64,000 bases of DNA from Dietzia cinnamea NBRC 102147 (GTDB lineage: Bacteria > Actinomycetota > Actinomycetes > Mycobacteriales > Mycobacteriaceae), in assembly GCF_001571065.1 (NCBI RefSeq), contig NZ_BCSW01000014.1, positions 1-64,000 on the forward strand, read 5' to 3'. This document shows positions 53,718-62,454 of the stretch, piece after piece (position 1 is the first letter of the stretch; every line of letters begins with the position of its first letter). Below the pieces are notes generated by a model that saw only the letters and a list, made by a program, of their open reading frames with translations, did no database searches and had not been told where the DNA came from. The position numbers and the translations under genes were made by a program.

Positions 53718-54587
53718 TCACCTAGCGGCGGAGGCGCGCGACGCGCGGACGTAGCGCGCGATCATCCGGTCCATGAGGCCCGGGGCGAGGCGCTGGAGGC
53801 GCCACGTGGCGCGGGCGCGGACGGGTTCGACGACGAGAGCGCGGTTGCCCGCCACTCCCGCGAGCACCGACGCCGCCAGTCGGTCCGGGTCGAGCGGCCG
53901 CCGCACGCCCTGCCCGTCGAGGTAGAACCGGCGCCCGTCGAAGCCGTCGAGCTGGCCCTTGTCGAGGATCGCCGTGTCCACGGCCGCCGGGCACACCACG
54001 GTCACCCCGACCCCGCGCCCAGCCGCCTCCGCGCGCAGCGACAGGCCCAGACCGACCACCGCGTGCTTGGTCATCGCGTAGCTCGTGATGAGACCCGCCG
54101 GGCACAGACCGCCCATCGACGCGGTGAGCACGAGCGCCCCGGAGCCGCGGGCGATCATGTGCGGGTACGCCGCGTGCACGCAGTGCACGACCCCGCGGAC
54201 ATTGACGTCGATGATCGCGTTCCACTGGTCGAGGCTCAACAGCTCGGTGTCCCCGCCCCACGTGATACCGGCGTTCGCGAACATCATGTCCAGCCCGCCG
54301 CGGGACTCGACAACCTCCTCGACCAGTGCGGAGACCGCGTCGGCATCGGTGACGTCCAGGCGTGCAGGCTGCGCGCTCCCCGCCACCGCGGGAGCGCCGG
54401 CCCGGGCGGACCTCGTCGTCGTCACCTCCTCGGCGACCCGGCGCGCGGCGGCGAGGTCGATGTCGGCCACCACCACGTGTGCGCCCGCCGCGGCGAGCGT
54501 GCGGACGAGTGCCGCGCCGATCCCCGACCCGCCGCCGGTGACGATCGCGGTCGCGCCGGCCGGGTTCGGCGGCCGGACCGCGGTCAC
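53718..54587 (-). CDS. short-chain dehydrogenase/reductase
   Basis: A 289-residue classical SDR. The cofactor motif is IVTGGGSGIGAALV, followed by NAG in MMFANAGITWG, the catalytic Ser near VLTASMGG and YAMTKHA (YxxxK). The C-terminal 50 residues (RATWRLQRLAPGLMDRMIARYVRASRAS) are basic, as in membrane-associated SDRs. The start is GTG 54587 with GAGGG seven bases before. It follows the other SDR gene by ten bases. Confidence 0.9.
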   Translation of the reverse strand: MTAVRPPNPAGATAIVTGGGSGIGAALVRTLAAAGAHVVVADIDLAAARRVAEEVTTTRSARAGAPAVAGSAQPARLDVTDADAVSALVEEVVESRGGLDMMFANAGITWGGDTELLSLDQWNAIIDVNVRGVVHCVHAAYPHMIARGSGALVLTASMGGLCPAGLITSYAMTKHAVVGLGLSLRAEAAGRGVGVTVVCPAAVDTAILDKGQLDGFDGRRFYLDGQGVRRPLDPDRLAASVLAGVAGNRALVVEPVRARATWRLQRLAPGLMDRMIARYVRASRASAAR

Positions 54588-54597
54588 GAGAGCGCCC

Positions 54598-55485
54598 TCA
54601 TGAGAAGGCCCTGGTCGCCAGGCCGAGGACGTCCGGGTAGCGGCGCAGCTGGGCGCCACCGTCGATCGCCACGTCCTCGCCCGTCATCCACTCCGCGTCG
54701 GCGAGGTGCAGCACCGCGCGCGCGACGTCCTCGGCGGTGCCGCGATGCGCAATAGCGGCGTTGGCCGCATACTCCTCGGCCAGGCCCGGGATCTGCAGCA
54801 CCGGCTCGGTGAGCGGGGTGACGAGGAAGCCCGGCGAGACGGTGTTGACCCGCACGCCGCGCTCGCCGAGCTCGAGCGCCGTGACCTGCGCGAGCATCAC
54901 CAGGCGCGCCTTGGCCGCGCAGTACGCCGCCATCCCCCGCCCGGGCTGGCGGGCGTTGAGCGAGGCGATCGCGACGATCGCGCCGCCGTCGCGGACCGCG
55001 CGCCCGCCGTGCTTGAACACGAGGAACGCGCCGGTCAGGCACACGTCGACGACGCGGCGGAACTCGTCGGTGTCGTGGTCGGCGACCAGGCCGAGCGTGC
55101 TCACGCCCGCCGTCGTGACCACGAGGTCCGGCGCGGTGTCGGCGAACAGCGCCTCGACCGACGCCTCGTCGGTCACGTCGACGCGGCGGCCCTCGTGCGT
55201 GGGGCCCTCGTGCGCGGGGTTGGCGGCGGGCGGGAGCACTGCCTCGTGCGGCGCGACGGACGGGAGCTCGGCGGCACGCGCCTCGGCGACGTCGGCGTCG
55301 AGATCGGCTATCGTCACCCGCCACCCGGCCGCCGCGAGGGCGCGGGCGGTCGCCCATCCGATTCCCGAAGCGCCGCCCACCACGACCGCCGCGCGGGCGG
55401 GGCCGGTCACTTCCCCACGGCCGGTGGCCGCGTCGCCGCCCGCGGCGCGGACCTGTGCATTGTCACCGGCATCGTCATCGGCCAT
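54598..55485 (-). CDS. short-chain dehydrogenase/reductase
   Basis: A 295-residue SDR. The nucleotide motif is VVVGGASGIGWATA, with VTTAGVSTLG in place of NAG, and the active site includes YCAAKARLVML (YxxxK) and SPGFLVTPLTEPVL. ATG 55485 (GGGGAGG upstream) adds about 25 weakly conserved residues; GTG at about 55410 is an alternative. As first gene of the minus-strand unit, it faces the monooxygenase operon across a palindrome and probably oxidises an alcohol to a ketone. Confidence 0.88.
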   Translation of the reverse strand: MADDDAGDNAQVRAAGGDAATGRGEVTGPARAAVVVGGASGIGWATARALAAAGWRVTIADLDADVAEARAAELPSVAPHEAVLPPAANPAHEGPTHEGRRVDVTDEASVEALFADTAPDLVVTTAGVSTLGLVADHDTDEFRRVVDVCLTGAFLVFKHGGRAVRDGGAIVAIASLNARQPGRGMAAYCAAKARLVMLAQVTALELGERGVRVNTVSPGFLVTPLTEPVLQIPGLAEEYAANAAIAHRGTAEDVARAVLHLADAEWMTGEDVAIDGGAQLRRYPDVLGLATRAFS

Positions 55486-55547
55486 GCGGCCTCCCCTCGG
55501 GTCGACAGGGGGCGCCGACCGTGCGCGACACCCCGGCAGAGGAAGCC

Positions 55548-55563
55548 GTTGACGGCCGTCAAC
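55548..55563. promoter_or_regulatory. 16-bp palindrome GTTGACGGCCGTCAAC, divergent operator
   Basis: A perfect 16-bp palindrome between the SDR gene (start 55485, minus) and the monooxygenase gene (start 55644, plus). Its inner form TTGAC-N4-GTCAA equals the site at 35418. It is the probable operator of the EthR-like regulator encoded at 57014. Confidence 0.65.
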
Positions 55564-55643
55564 ACGAACCATAGTGTGATGCGCGCCATAGCTCTCTGTC
55601 CTGGCGAGTGTGCCTCGCCGAGGACCGCGCCGAAGGGGTTCGT

Positions 55644-57017
55644 ATGACTTCGACCTGCAGGATCGCCGTGATCGGCGCGGGCATCAGCGGCCTGACAACG
55701 GTGAAGATGTTGCGCGACTACGGGATTGACGTGGTGTGCTTCGAGGCGTCGGACCGGATCGGCGGCAACTGGGCGTTCGACAACCCCAACGGCAGCTCGA
55801 GCGCATACCGCTCGCTGCACATCGACACCTCCAAGCACCAGCTGAGCTTCCGCGACTTCCCCATGCCGGAGGAGTTCCCGGACTTCCCCCACCACTCGCA
55901 GATCAAGCAGTACCTCGACGACTACGCAGAGGCCTTCGACCTGCTCGGATCGATCGAGTTCGAGACGCGCGTCATGCATGCCGAGCGGTTGCCGGAGGGC
56001 GGCTGGGAGCTCACCACCGCGGGCGCGGACGGCACGGGCCCCACGGAGTCGCACCTGTTCGACGCCCTCGTGGTGGGCAACGGGCACCACTGGGACCCGC
56101 GGTTCGCCGACTTCCCCGGCGAGTTCACCGGCGAGATGATCCACTCCCACGCCTACATCGACCCGTGGACCCCGCTGCACCTCATGGACAAGAAGATCCT
56201 CGTGGTGGGCCTGGGCAACAGCGCCGCCGACATCGCGGTGGAGCTCTCGTCCAAGGTGATGCGCAACGAGGTCACGCTCTCGACCCGGTCGAGCGCCTGG
56301 ATCGTGCCCAAGTACATCGCGGGCAAGCCGGCCGACAAGTACTTCGCGACGTTCCCATACCTGCCGTACTCGTGGCAGCGCAAGGTCATCCAGACGATGC
56401 AGCCGATGTCGGCCGGGCGACCGGAGTCGTACGGGCTGCCCAAGCCCAACCACAAGTTCTTCGAGGCCCACCCCACGCAGTCGGTCGAGCTGCCGCTGCG
56501 CCTGGGCTCGGGCGACGTCACCGCCAAAGGCGACATCGAGCGCCTCGACGGCCGGACCGTGCACTTCGCTGACGGCACCAGCGCCGAGTTCGACGTCATC
56601 ATCCAGGCCACCGGGTACAACACCACGTTCCCGTTCTTCGACAGGGACTTCCTCAGCGCCGACGAGCACAACCACGTGCCGCTCTACAAGCGCATGTTCA
56701 CCCCGGGCGTCGAGGATCTGGCCTTCGTCGGGTTCGCCCAGGCCACGCCCACCCTCTTCCCGTTCGTCGAGGCGCAGGCCCGGCTCGTGGCCGCGTGGGC
56801 GGCCGGCCTCTACCGCACCCCGCCGGTCGAGGAGATGAAGCGGGTGATCGTGGAGGACGAGAAGAAGTACATCGGCCACATGCTCGACACGCCCCGGCAT
56901 CAGCAGCAGGTCGACTACTTCCTGTATGAACACGACATGCGTACCCGTGAGATACCCCGAGGACTCGACCGCGCCCGCGCCCACGGACCCGCCCTCCGGC
57001 CCAAGGTGACGACATGA
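55644..57017 (+). CDS. flavin-containing / Baeyer-Villiger-type monooxygenase
   Basis: A 457-residue FMO-type enzyme. The FAD motif is AVIGAGISGLTTVKML (GxGxxG) at the N terminus, the NADPH motif is VVGLGNSAADIAVEL near 190, and the C-terminal ATGYNTTFPF block is typical of FMOs. The strict BVMO fingerprint FxGxxxHxxxWP is not evident, so N-/S-oxygenation is also possible. It is followed by an EthR-like gene (ATGA overlap), as EthA is associated with EthR in mycobacteria. The upstream palindrome probably controls it. Confidence 0.87.
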   Translation: MTSTCRIAVIGAGISGLTTVKMLRDYGIDVVCFEASDRIGGNWAFDNPNGSSSAYRSLHIDTSKHQLSFRDFPMPEEFPDFPHHSQIKQYLDDYAEAFDLLGSIEFETRVMHAERLPEGGWELTTAGADGTGPTESHLFDALVVGNGHHWDPRFADFPGEFTGEMIHSHAYIDPWTPLHLMDKKILVVGLGNSAADIAVELSSKVMRNEVTLSTRSSAWIVPKYIAGKPADKYFATFPYLPYSWQRKVIQTMQPMSAGRPESYGLPKPNHKFFEAHPTQSVELPLRLGSGDVTAKGDIERLDGRTVHFADGTSAEFDVIIQATGYNTTFPFFDRDFLSADEHNHVPLYKRMFTPGVEDLAFVGFAQATPTLFPFVEAQARLVAAWAAGLYRTPPVEEMKRVIVEDEKKYIGHMLDTPRHQQQVDYFLYEHDMRTREIPRGLDRARAHGPALRPKVTT

Positions 57018-57667
57018 CACCCGCGGCGCCGGCCGGCGCCACCTCCCCGCGGGGCGACCGACGGCGCGAGGCGCTGCTCGCCGCGCTCGACGACCGCCTC
57101 AGGACCACCGCGCTGGACGACATCTCGGTGGCCGACCTCACCGAGTCCGCCGGCATCACCCGGTCGGCGTTCTACTTCTACTTCGACTCCAAGGCCGCCG
57201 CGGTGGGCGTGCTGCTGGCGATGGTGCAGGACGAGGCCGACGCCGCCGTCGAGACGGCGGTGCGCGGCGAGGGGGATTTCCGCACTCGGGTCACCGCCGC
57301 GCTCGAGCGGCTGACCGACCGGGTCCTGGACAAGGCCCACATCTACCGGGCCCTTCTCACCGCGCGCAGCAAGCACGCCCAGACCCGTGACCTGTGGGAC
57401 GACGGCCGCCGGGCCCTCGCCGTGCAGATCGCCGAGTTCCTCCGCGCCGAGCGCGCGGCCGGCCGGGCCCCGGAGGGCGTCGACGCCGACGCGCTCGCCG
57501 TGGGGCTCATCCACATCAACGAGACCGTCCTCGAGCAGCTGGCCTACGACCCGGGCCGCCCGCGGGAACCGCTGCTCACCGTCGCCGCGGACATGTGGGT
57601 CCGCACGGTGTACGGCCGCCCCGACCCCGCGGTGGACCCCGCGGCCGATCCAGGGAGAACCACATGA
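57014..57667 (+). CDS. EthR-like TetR-family regulator
   Basis: A 217-residue TetR protein. The DNA-binding domain LDDISVADLTESAGITRSAFYFYFDSKAAAVGVLL (about 35-70) is very close to the EthR pattern (ISRPTFYFYFPSK), with an alpha-helical ligand domain after it. It is embedded between the monooxygenase and the hydrolase with four-base overlaps on both sides. It probably represses this operon and the divergent SDR genes through the palindrome at 55548. Confidence 0.9.
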   Translation: MTPAAPAGATSPRGDRRREALLAALDDRLRTTALDDISVADLTESAGITRSAFYFYFDSKAAAVGVLLAMVQDEADAAVETAVRGEGDFRTRVTAALERLTDRVLDKAHIYRALLTARSKHAQTRDLWDDGRRALAVQIAEFLRAERAAGRAPEGVDADALAVGLIHINETVLEQLAYDPGRPREPLLTVAADMWVRTVYGRPDPAVDPAADPGRTT

Positions 57668-58605
57668 CCACGACCGTCGACGTCGCCTTCCGCTCGGGCA
57701 CCGGGGCGGATGCCGCCGAGTGCCGCGGGACCTTCCTGCCCGCCGCCGACACGGGCGACTCCGGGGTCGGCGCCGGAAGCGACCCGGCCGCCGGGCGTCC
57801 GGCCGTGGTGCTCGCCCACGGGCTGGGCGGCACGGTGGACTCGGGCCTGATGCCCTTCGCCGAGGCGTTCGCGGACGCCGGGTACGCGGCGCTGGCCTTC
57901 GACTACCGCGGCTTCGGCCGCTCCGATGGCAGCCCCCGTCAGGTCGTCTCCCCCGCCCGCCAGCAGGACGACTACCGCGCGGCCATCGCGGCCGCCGCCG
58001 CCCAGCCCGGTGTCGACCCGCGGCGGATCATCCTGTGGGGCTGCTCGCTGGCCGGCGGGCACGTGCTGGAGGTCGCCCGCCGACGCGATGACATCGCCGC
58101 CGTGATCGCGATGATCCCCCTGGTCGACGGGCGGGCCGCCGCGGCGGCCGCCGCCCGCCAGCACAAGCCGACCTCCCTGCTCCGCGCCACGGGTACGGCG
58201 GTCGTGGCGAAGGTCGCGGCGGCGGCGGGGCGGGAGGAACCGAAGCTGCCCCTGGTCGGCCCGCCCGGCTCGTCCGCACTGCTCTCCCTGGACGGCTACG
58301 AGGAGGCGTACACCTCAGTCGCCGGACCCTCGTGGCGGAACGAGGTGGGCGCCTCGATCGGCGCGGAGCTGGGATCGTTCCGGCCCGGCCGGCACGCGGC
58401 AGACCTCGCCGTCGTCCCCGTCCTGTTCCAGATCGCCGACCTGGACCGCAGCGCCCCGCCCCACGCCGCGGCCACGGCGGCGGTCGCCGCGCGCGCCGAG
58501 GTCCGCCACTACCCCGGTGACCACTTCGACCTGTTCGCCGGCCGGCCGTGCCACTCCGGCGCGGTCGAGCACGCGGTGCACTTCCTCCGGCGGCGGGTGG
58601 GCTGA
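57664..58605 (+). CDS. alpha/beta-hydrolase
   Basis: A 313-residue cytoplasmic hydrolase of the DUF1100/dienelactone-hydrolase-like group. LAHGLGGTVDSGLMPFAEAFADAGYAALAFDYRGFGRS forms the oxyanion side, WGCSLAGGHVLEVA holds the nucleophile Ser, and HYPGDHFDLFAG the catalytic His. An ester or lactone made by the monooxygenase would be a fitting substrate. It is the third gene of the operon (ATGA overlap). Confidence 0.87.
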   Translation: MTTTVDVAFRSGTGADAAECRGTFLPAADTGDSGVGAGSDPAAGRPAVVLAHGLGGTVDSGLMPFAEAFADAGYAALAFDYRGFGRSDGSPRQVVSPARQQDDYRAAIAAAAAQPGVDPRRIILWGCSLAGGHVLEVARRRDDIAAVIAMIPLVDGRAAAAAAARQHKPTSLLRATGTAVVAKVAAAAGREEPKLPLVGPPGSSALLSLDGYEEAYTSVAGPSWRNEVGASIGAELGSFRPGRHAADLAVVPVLFQIADLDRSAPPHAAATAAVAARAEVRHYPGDHFDLFAGRPCHSGAVEHAVHFLRRRVG

Positions 58606-58661
58606 CGGCGGTGGGCTGACCGGGTCGCCGTCGGTGTGAGCTGACTCACCTTTTCTGATAG

Positions 58662-58690
58662 TTGACACGTCATGTGGGCCGTCCTATCGT
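58662..58690 (+). promoter_or_regulatory. sigma-70-type promoter of the YceI gene
   Basis: TTGACA (58662-58667), a 17-base spacer and TATCGT (58685-58690) lie about 60 bases before the YceI start. It is the best consensus promoter in the window. Its first nine bases equal the left part of the palindrome at 35418. Confidence 0.75.
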
Positions 58691-58751
58691 TGGTGATACA
58701 ACAACAAGGAAGCGTCCGGCATCGACCGGACCGATCCCACAAGGAGTCACC

Positions 58752-59303
58752 ATGACCGCGAGCCTCACCGACCTGACCGGCACCTGGTCCCTCGACCCCA
58801 CGCACACGCGTCTCGGGTTCGTCACGCGTCACGCGATGATCACCAAGGTGCGCGGCGCCTTCAACGACTTCACGGGCACCGTCACCGTGCCGGCGGAGGG
58901 CATCGAGGGCGCGAAGGCCGAGGTCACCATCAACGCCTCGTCGATCGACACCCGCAACGCCGACCGCGACGGCCACCTGAAGTCCAATGACTTCTTCGAC
59001 ATGGAGAACCACCCCGAGATCACCTTCATCTCGACGAAGATCGCCCCCAACGGTTCGGGCGGCGTCGACGTGACCGGCGACCTCACCATCAAGGGCACCA
59101 CCAAGTCCGTGACCATCCCGTTCGAGTACGAGGGCACCGCCACCGACCCGTTCGGCAACCAGCGCGCGGGCTTCGAGGGCACCACCACCCTCAACCGCAC
59201 CGACTTCGGCCTGACCTGGAACGCCGCGCTCGAGACCGGCGGCGTGCTGGTCTCGGAGAAGGTCACCCTCGAGCTGGAGATCTCGGCCATCAAGAACGCC
59301 TGA
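58752..59303 (+). CDS. YceI-family lipid-binding protein
   Basis: A 183-residue YceI protein, a lipocalin-like barrel that binds polyisoprenoids or other long lipids. Blocks: GTWSLDPTHTRLGFVTRHAMITKVRGAF, SIDTRNADRDGHLKSNDFFD, GDLTIKGTTKSVTIPFEYEG and RTDFGLTWN. No signal peptide is present, so the protein is cytoplasmic. ATG 58752 follows AAGGAG; a good promoter lies upstream, and a terminator follows. Confidence 0.94.
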   Translation: MTASLTDLTGTWSLDPTHTRLGFVTRHAMITKVRGAFNDFTGTVTVPAEGIEGAKAEVTINASSIDTRNADRDGHLKSNDFFDMENHPEITFISTKIAPNGSGGVDVTGDLTIKGTTKSVTIPFEYEGTATDPFGNQRAGFEGTTTLNRTDFGLTWNAALETGGVLVSEKVTLELEISAIKNA

Positions 59304-59340
59304 TCCGCCCGGCGTCGGAGCCGGACGCCGCTACGGCCGC

Positions 59341-59374
59341 AACGCCCGCCCCGGCATCGACCGGGGCGGGCGTT
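59341..59374. terminator. strong hairpin between convergent genes
   Basis: A perfect 14-bp stem (AACGCCCGCCCCGG with its complement, six-base loop CATCGA) lies between the YceI gene and the convergent gene at 59410. Confidence 0.85.
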
Positions 59375-59409
59375 GGTATGGCGTGAGAGGGGGCGCCGGA
59401 CCCGACGGC

Positions 59410-60006
59410 CTAGGTGACGACGACGAGGACCGCCGTGTGTGTGCCGTCTCCGTCCTCCCAGGTCCCGCTGAGCGTGCCCGGGGAGCCGATCAACGGACGG
59501 TCGGTCTCGGCGTCGTTCTCCTCGTTGACGACGCGGACGACCCGCGGGCTCGCCTCGGGGGACTGCCCGAGCCCGTCGCCGCCGCCGCGGATGTTGACCG
59601 GGGACGGCGTGACCGCATCCTCCTCGACCAGCAAGTGGTCGGCGGCGGTGTCGCGGTGGCTGATAACGCGGCAGACCTCGGTCACGTAGACGGGGTCGGC
59701 GGGGGCGTCGTACACCCAGCGCCGACCGAGGACCGAATGCTCCGTTGTCCCGACCAGCGCGTCGGCGGCGTCGGACAGCTCGGCGCCCCGGTAGGTCACG
59801 GGGACGTGATAGGTCTGTGAGCCGTCGGAGAGCAGGAACGACTCCATCCCCACCTCGCCGTCCGGATCGACGAACCGGTAGGCCGTCACCTGCTCGAGGC
59901 TCTCGGGATCACCGTCGAACCAATCCTGGCGACGGACCCACCCACGCAGCAAGTCCAGCTTGCCCGGGTCGAGGACGGCGTCATAGATCTCGGCGGTTCC
60001 ACTCAT
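59410..60006 (-). CDS. stand-alone maltokinase N-terminal cap-like protein
   Basis: A 198-residue protein resembling the N-terminal cap domain of mycobacterial maltokinase (Mak_N_cap): AEIYDAVLDPGKLDLLRGWVRRQDW, YRFVDPDGEVGMESFLLSDGSQTYHVPVTYRGAELSDA, TTEHSVLGRRWVYDA. No kinase domain follows in this or another frame. Such orphan caps occur in actinobacteria and their role is unknown; sugar or maltose-1-phosphate binding is only a suggestion. Confidence 0.78.
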   Translation of the reverse strand: MSGTAEIYDAVLDPGKLDLLRGWVRRQDWFDGDPESLEQVTAYRFVDPDGEVGMESFLLSDGSQTYHVPVTYRGAELSDAADALVGTTEHSVLGRRWVYDAPADPVYVTEVCRVISHRDTAADHLLVEEDAVTPSPVNIRGGGDGLGQSPEASPRVVRVVNEENDAETDRPLIGSPGTLSGTWEDGDGTHTAVLVVVT

Positions 60007-60237
60007 GCGCTAAGACTCCCCGAAAACACCCGGTCCGGCAAACGATCGGAGCTCCGGGCGTGGGAATGAAGAAGAATTCGTACTCGCGGCGTTCTCCCTG
60101 GGCAGCGGCCCTGCACGCCCGGCCGAAAGCCTCGTATGTGTGGCCGTCGTCACAGCGAGGTCGTCTGTCGACCGTTACGGTGAGCCCGATATCTCCGGGG
60201 ACATCCTCCGGAATCCCGATAGGAAGGTGTGACGCAT

Positions 60238-60696
60238 ATGAAGAAGACCATCGCTGTCATCGGTTCCGCCGCCGCCCTGTCCTTCGCCGGTGCCGGGCTC
60301 GCCTCGGCTCAGAGCGCCGTCCCCGGTGTCGACGCCGGTTCGCTCGGCGCGGGTGAGACCGTCGAGACTCCCGGCGAGGACGTCGAGACCCCCGCGGAGG
60401 TCTCCGCCATCGCCGAACAGATCTGCGGCACCATCGACGCCTACGACTTCCTCGGCTCGGCCGAGGGCGTGGTGCCGGGCCTGAGCGGCGAGGACTGCGC
60501 CGCCAACGCCCAGCTCGCCGTGGACGCCGCCTTCTCCGGCGACATCCAGGGCGCGATCGACATCCTCCGGGGCATCGAGGCCGAGGTCCCAGACGAGGAT
60601 GACGCCGAGGACGATGTCGACACCGAGGAGCCCGTCGAGGGCGAGAACGTCGCGCCCGAGGGCGACGATGAGCCCGTCACCACGGCCGTCGCCTGA
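60238..60696 (+). CDS. small secreted acidic protein
   Basis: A 152-residue exported protein. The signal peptide KKTIAVIGSAAALSFAGAGLASA is probably cleaved after ASA near 24. The mature protein has two cysteines (EQICGTID and GEDCAAN) and a strongly acidic tail of Asp/Glu repeats (EDDAEDDVDTEEP). ATG 60238 follows AGGAAGG. The family is not recognised. Confidence 0.75.
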   Translation: MKKTIAVIGSAAALSFAGAGLASAQSAVPGVDAGSLGAGETVETPGEDVETPAEVSAIAEQICGTIDAYDFLGSAEGVVPGLSGEDCAANAQLAVDAAFSGDIQGAIDILRGIEAEVPDEDDAEDDVDTEEPVEGENVAPEGDDEPVTTAVA

Positions 60697-60746
60697 GATT
60701 GACCCTGAAGGTTGACCTGTGACGGCCTGACCATCAGGCCCCCGCG

Positions 60747-60784
60747 ACGCGGTCCCTGTCCCTCATGGGAAGCCGGGGCCGCGT
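60747..60784. terminator. hairpin between convergent genes
   Basis: ACGCGGTCCC (60747-60756) pairs with GGGGCCGCGT (60775-60784) with one G-T pair, lying between the secreted-protein gene and the convergent hydrolase gene. No T-run. Confidence 0.5.
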
Positions 60785-60787
60785 TCG

Positions 60788-61711
60788 TCACGGACGGGTG
60801 AGGAAACCCGGCACGACGGACTTGAACGCCGCCTTCTGCTCGATCATCACCCAGTGTCCGCAGTTCGGGAACAAGTGGATCTCGCCGCGCGGCAGCATCC
60901 GCAGGGGCAGCAGGGCCATGTCCACCGGACTGACCCGGTCGTCCCGACCCCAGGTGATGAGGGTCGGCGCCTGCACCTGGCCTAGCCTTGCCCACGCCGG
61001 TATGGCCGCCGCGTCACGGGGGGCGGCAGCCATCGCCGCCAGCGCCTCGCGCCCGTACATCCGACGCGAGGAGGCCAGCGTCTCGGGATCGGTGGCCTGC
61101 GCCCAGCGTTGCTCGATCATCTCCTCGGTCACCAGGGACTTGTCGTAGACCATCGAGTGCAGCCACTCGATCAGCCGCTCGCGCGTGGGGTCCTCGACAA
61201 ACGCGGATAACCGGATGATGCCCTCGCCCGGTCCCGGGGAGAAGATCGAGACGCCCGCGCCGCCCACGGTGACCAGCTTCTCCACCTGCTCGGGACGCTC
61301 CAACGCGAACGCGGTGGCGATGAACCCGCCCATCGAGTTGCCGATCAGGCTCAGCCTCTCCAGGCCCAGGCCGTCGACGAAGTCCTGGACCGCCGTCTGA
61401 GCGGAGGCCACGGGGTGGAGATCGCCCGCCGGGTCGCTCACCCCGAAGCCGGGCAGCTCCAGCACGATGGTCCGGAAGTGCTCGGCGAACACCGGCACGT
61501 TGCCGGAGAAGTTGCGCCATCCGGTCACGCCCGGACCTGAGCCGTGCAGCAGGAGAAGCGGCGGGCCGTCACCGGCCTCGCGGTAACGCAACATCCCCCG
61601 GTCCGTGGCCAGCTCGAGCAGCGGGGGCTCGGCGGAGTAGATGGCGGAGGGCGCGGCAGCGGACGTGCCGGGGGCCGGGACGGTGGAGGTGGTGACGGCG
61701 CGATCAGTCAT
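60788..61711 (-). CDS. meta-cleavage-product hydrolase, HsaD/BphD-like
   Basis: A 307-residue alpha/beta-hydrolase of the C-C bond hydrolase group that splits ring-cleavage products of aromatics or steroids. LLLLHGSGPGVTGWRNFSGN is the family oxyanion signature, GNSMGGFIATAFA carries the Ser, TLITWGRDDRVSPVD the Asp and NCGHWVMIEQ the His. ATG 61711 is chosen; the longer frame adds nothing conserved. It is divergent from a flavin reductase gene of the HsaB type. No ring-cleavage dioxygenase is in the window. Confidence 0.85.
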   Translation of the reverse strand: MTDRAVTTSTVPAPGTSAAAPSAIYSAEPPLLELATDRGMLRYREAGDGPPLLLLHGSGPGVTGWRNFSGNVPVFAEHFRTIVLELPGFGVSDPAGDLHPVASAQTAVQDFVDGLGLERLSLIGNSMGGFIATAFALERPEQVEKLVTVGGAGVSIFSPGPGEGIIRLSAFVEDPTRERLIEWLHSMVYDKSLVTEEMIEQRWAQATDPETLASSRRMYGREALAAMAAAPRDAAAIPAWARLGQVQAPTLITWGRDDRVSPVDMALLPLRMLPRGEIHLFPNCGHWVMIEQKAAFKSVVPGFLTRP

Positions 61712-61809
61712 GGCCACAGCTTTCCCTCCGCACCGATTCTCACGCGCCCGGATCCCGCTCACCGGGAGTCGGCGGTCCCGACCCGGTGACAGGCGGTACC
61801 AGTATCTGC

Positions 61810-62454
61810 ATGGACATCGCCGTGGACTCAGAGATCGACCACCACGACCCCGTGGCGCTGCGGGAGCTGCTCGGCCGGTTCTGCTCAGGCATCACCGTTG
61901 TGGCGACCGAGGGGCCCGCAGGGGTGGCCGGCTTCGCCTGCCAGTCGTTCTCCGCCCTGTCGCTGGATCCGCCGATGGTGCTGATCTCGGTCATGCGGCG
62001 GTCCCGGACGCTGCCCGTCCTGCTGGAGCGCGGCGACTTCGCGGTGAGCGTGTTGGGTTCCGACGCCGCGGAGGTCTCCGCGACGGTGGGTGGTCGCGAT
62101 CCCGACAAATTCTCGCGCGTGCCTCTCGCATGGACGGGCCGCGGCATGCCGGTCATCGCCGGGTCGCTCGCGTGGTTCGACTGCTCGGTCACGCGGGTCG
62201 TCGACGGCGGTGACCACGTGGTGATCCTCGCTGACGTGAACGGCGCCGGCCCGCAGGACAGTTCCGGTGATCCGCTGTTGTTCTTCCGGGGCCGCTACGA
62301 GCAGATGGCCCGCCCGATGCCGACTGTCCCGACCGCCGTCACGCACGCGGCCACGCCGGGGATCGCGTCCGCGGCCGCTGCCGCCGCCGTCGACGGTGCA
62401 TACCGCGAACCGGTCGGGGCGCTCGCGGGCTACGTCCCCGGCGACTGGTTCTAA
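61810..62454 (+). CDS. flavin reductase, HsaB-like
   Basis: A 214-residue protein of the flavin reductase-like (FMN-binding split barrel) family: LGRFCSGITVVAT, GFACQSFSALSLDPPMVLISVMRRSRTLPVL, FAVSVLGSDAAEVSATVGG and LLFFRGRYEQM. It would supply reduced flavin to a two-component oxygenase such as HsaA, which is not in the window. A C-terminal tail of about 40 residues is unusual. ATG 61810 is preferred; GTG 61786 is possible, and neither has a clear ribosome site. Confidence 0.82.
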   Translation: MDIAVDSEIDHHDPVALRELLGRFCSGITVVATEGPAGVAGFACQSFSALSLDPPMVLISVMRRSRTLPVLLERGDFAVSVLGSDAAEVSATVGGRDPDKFSRVPLAWTGRGMPVIAGSLAWFDCSVTRVVDGGDHVVILADVNGAGPQDSSGDPLLFFRGRYEQMARPMPTVPTAVTHAATPGIASAAAAAAVDGAYREPVGALAGYVPGDWF

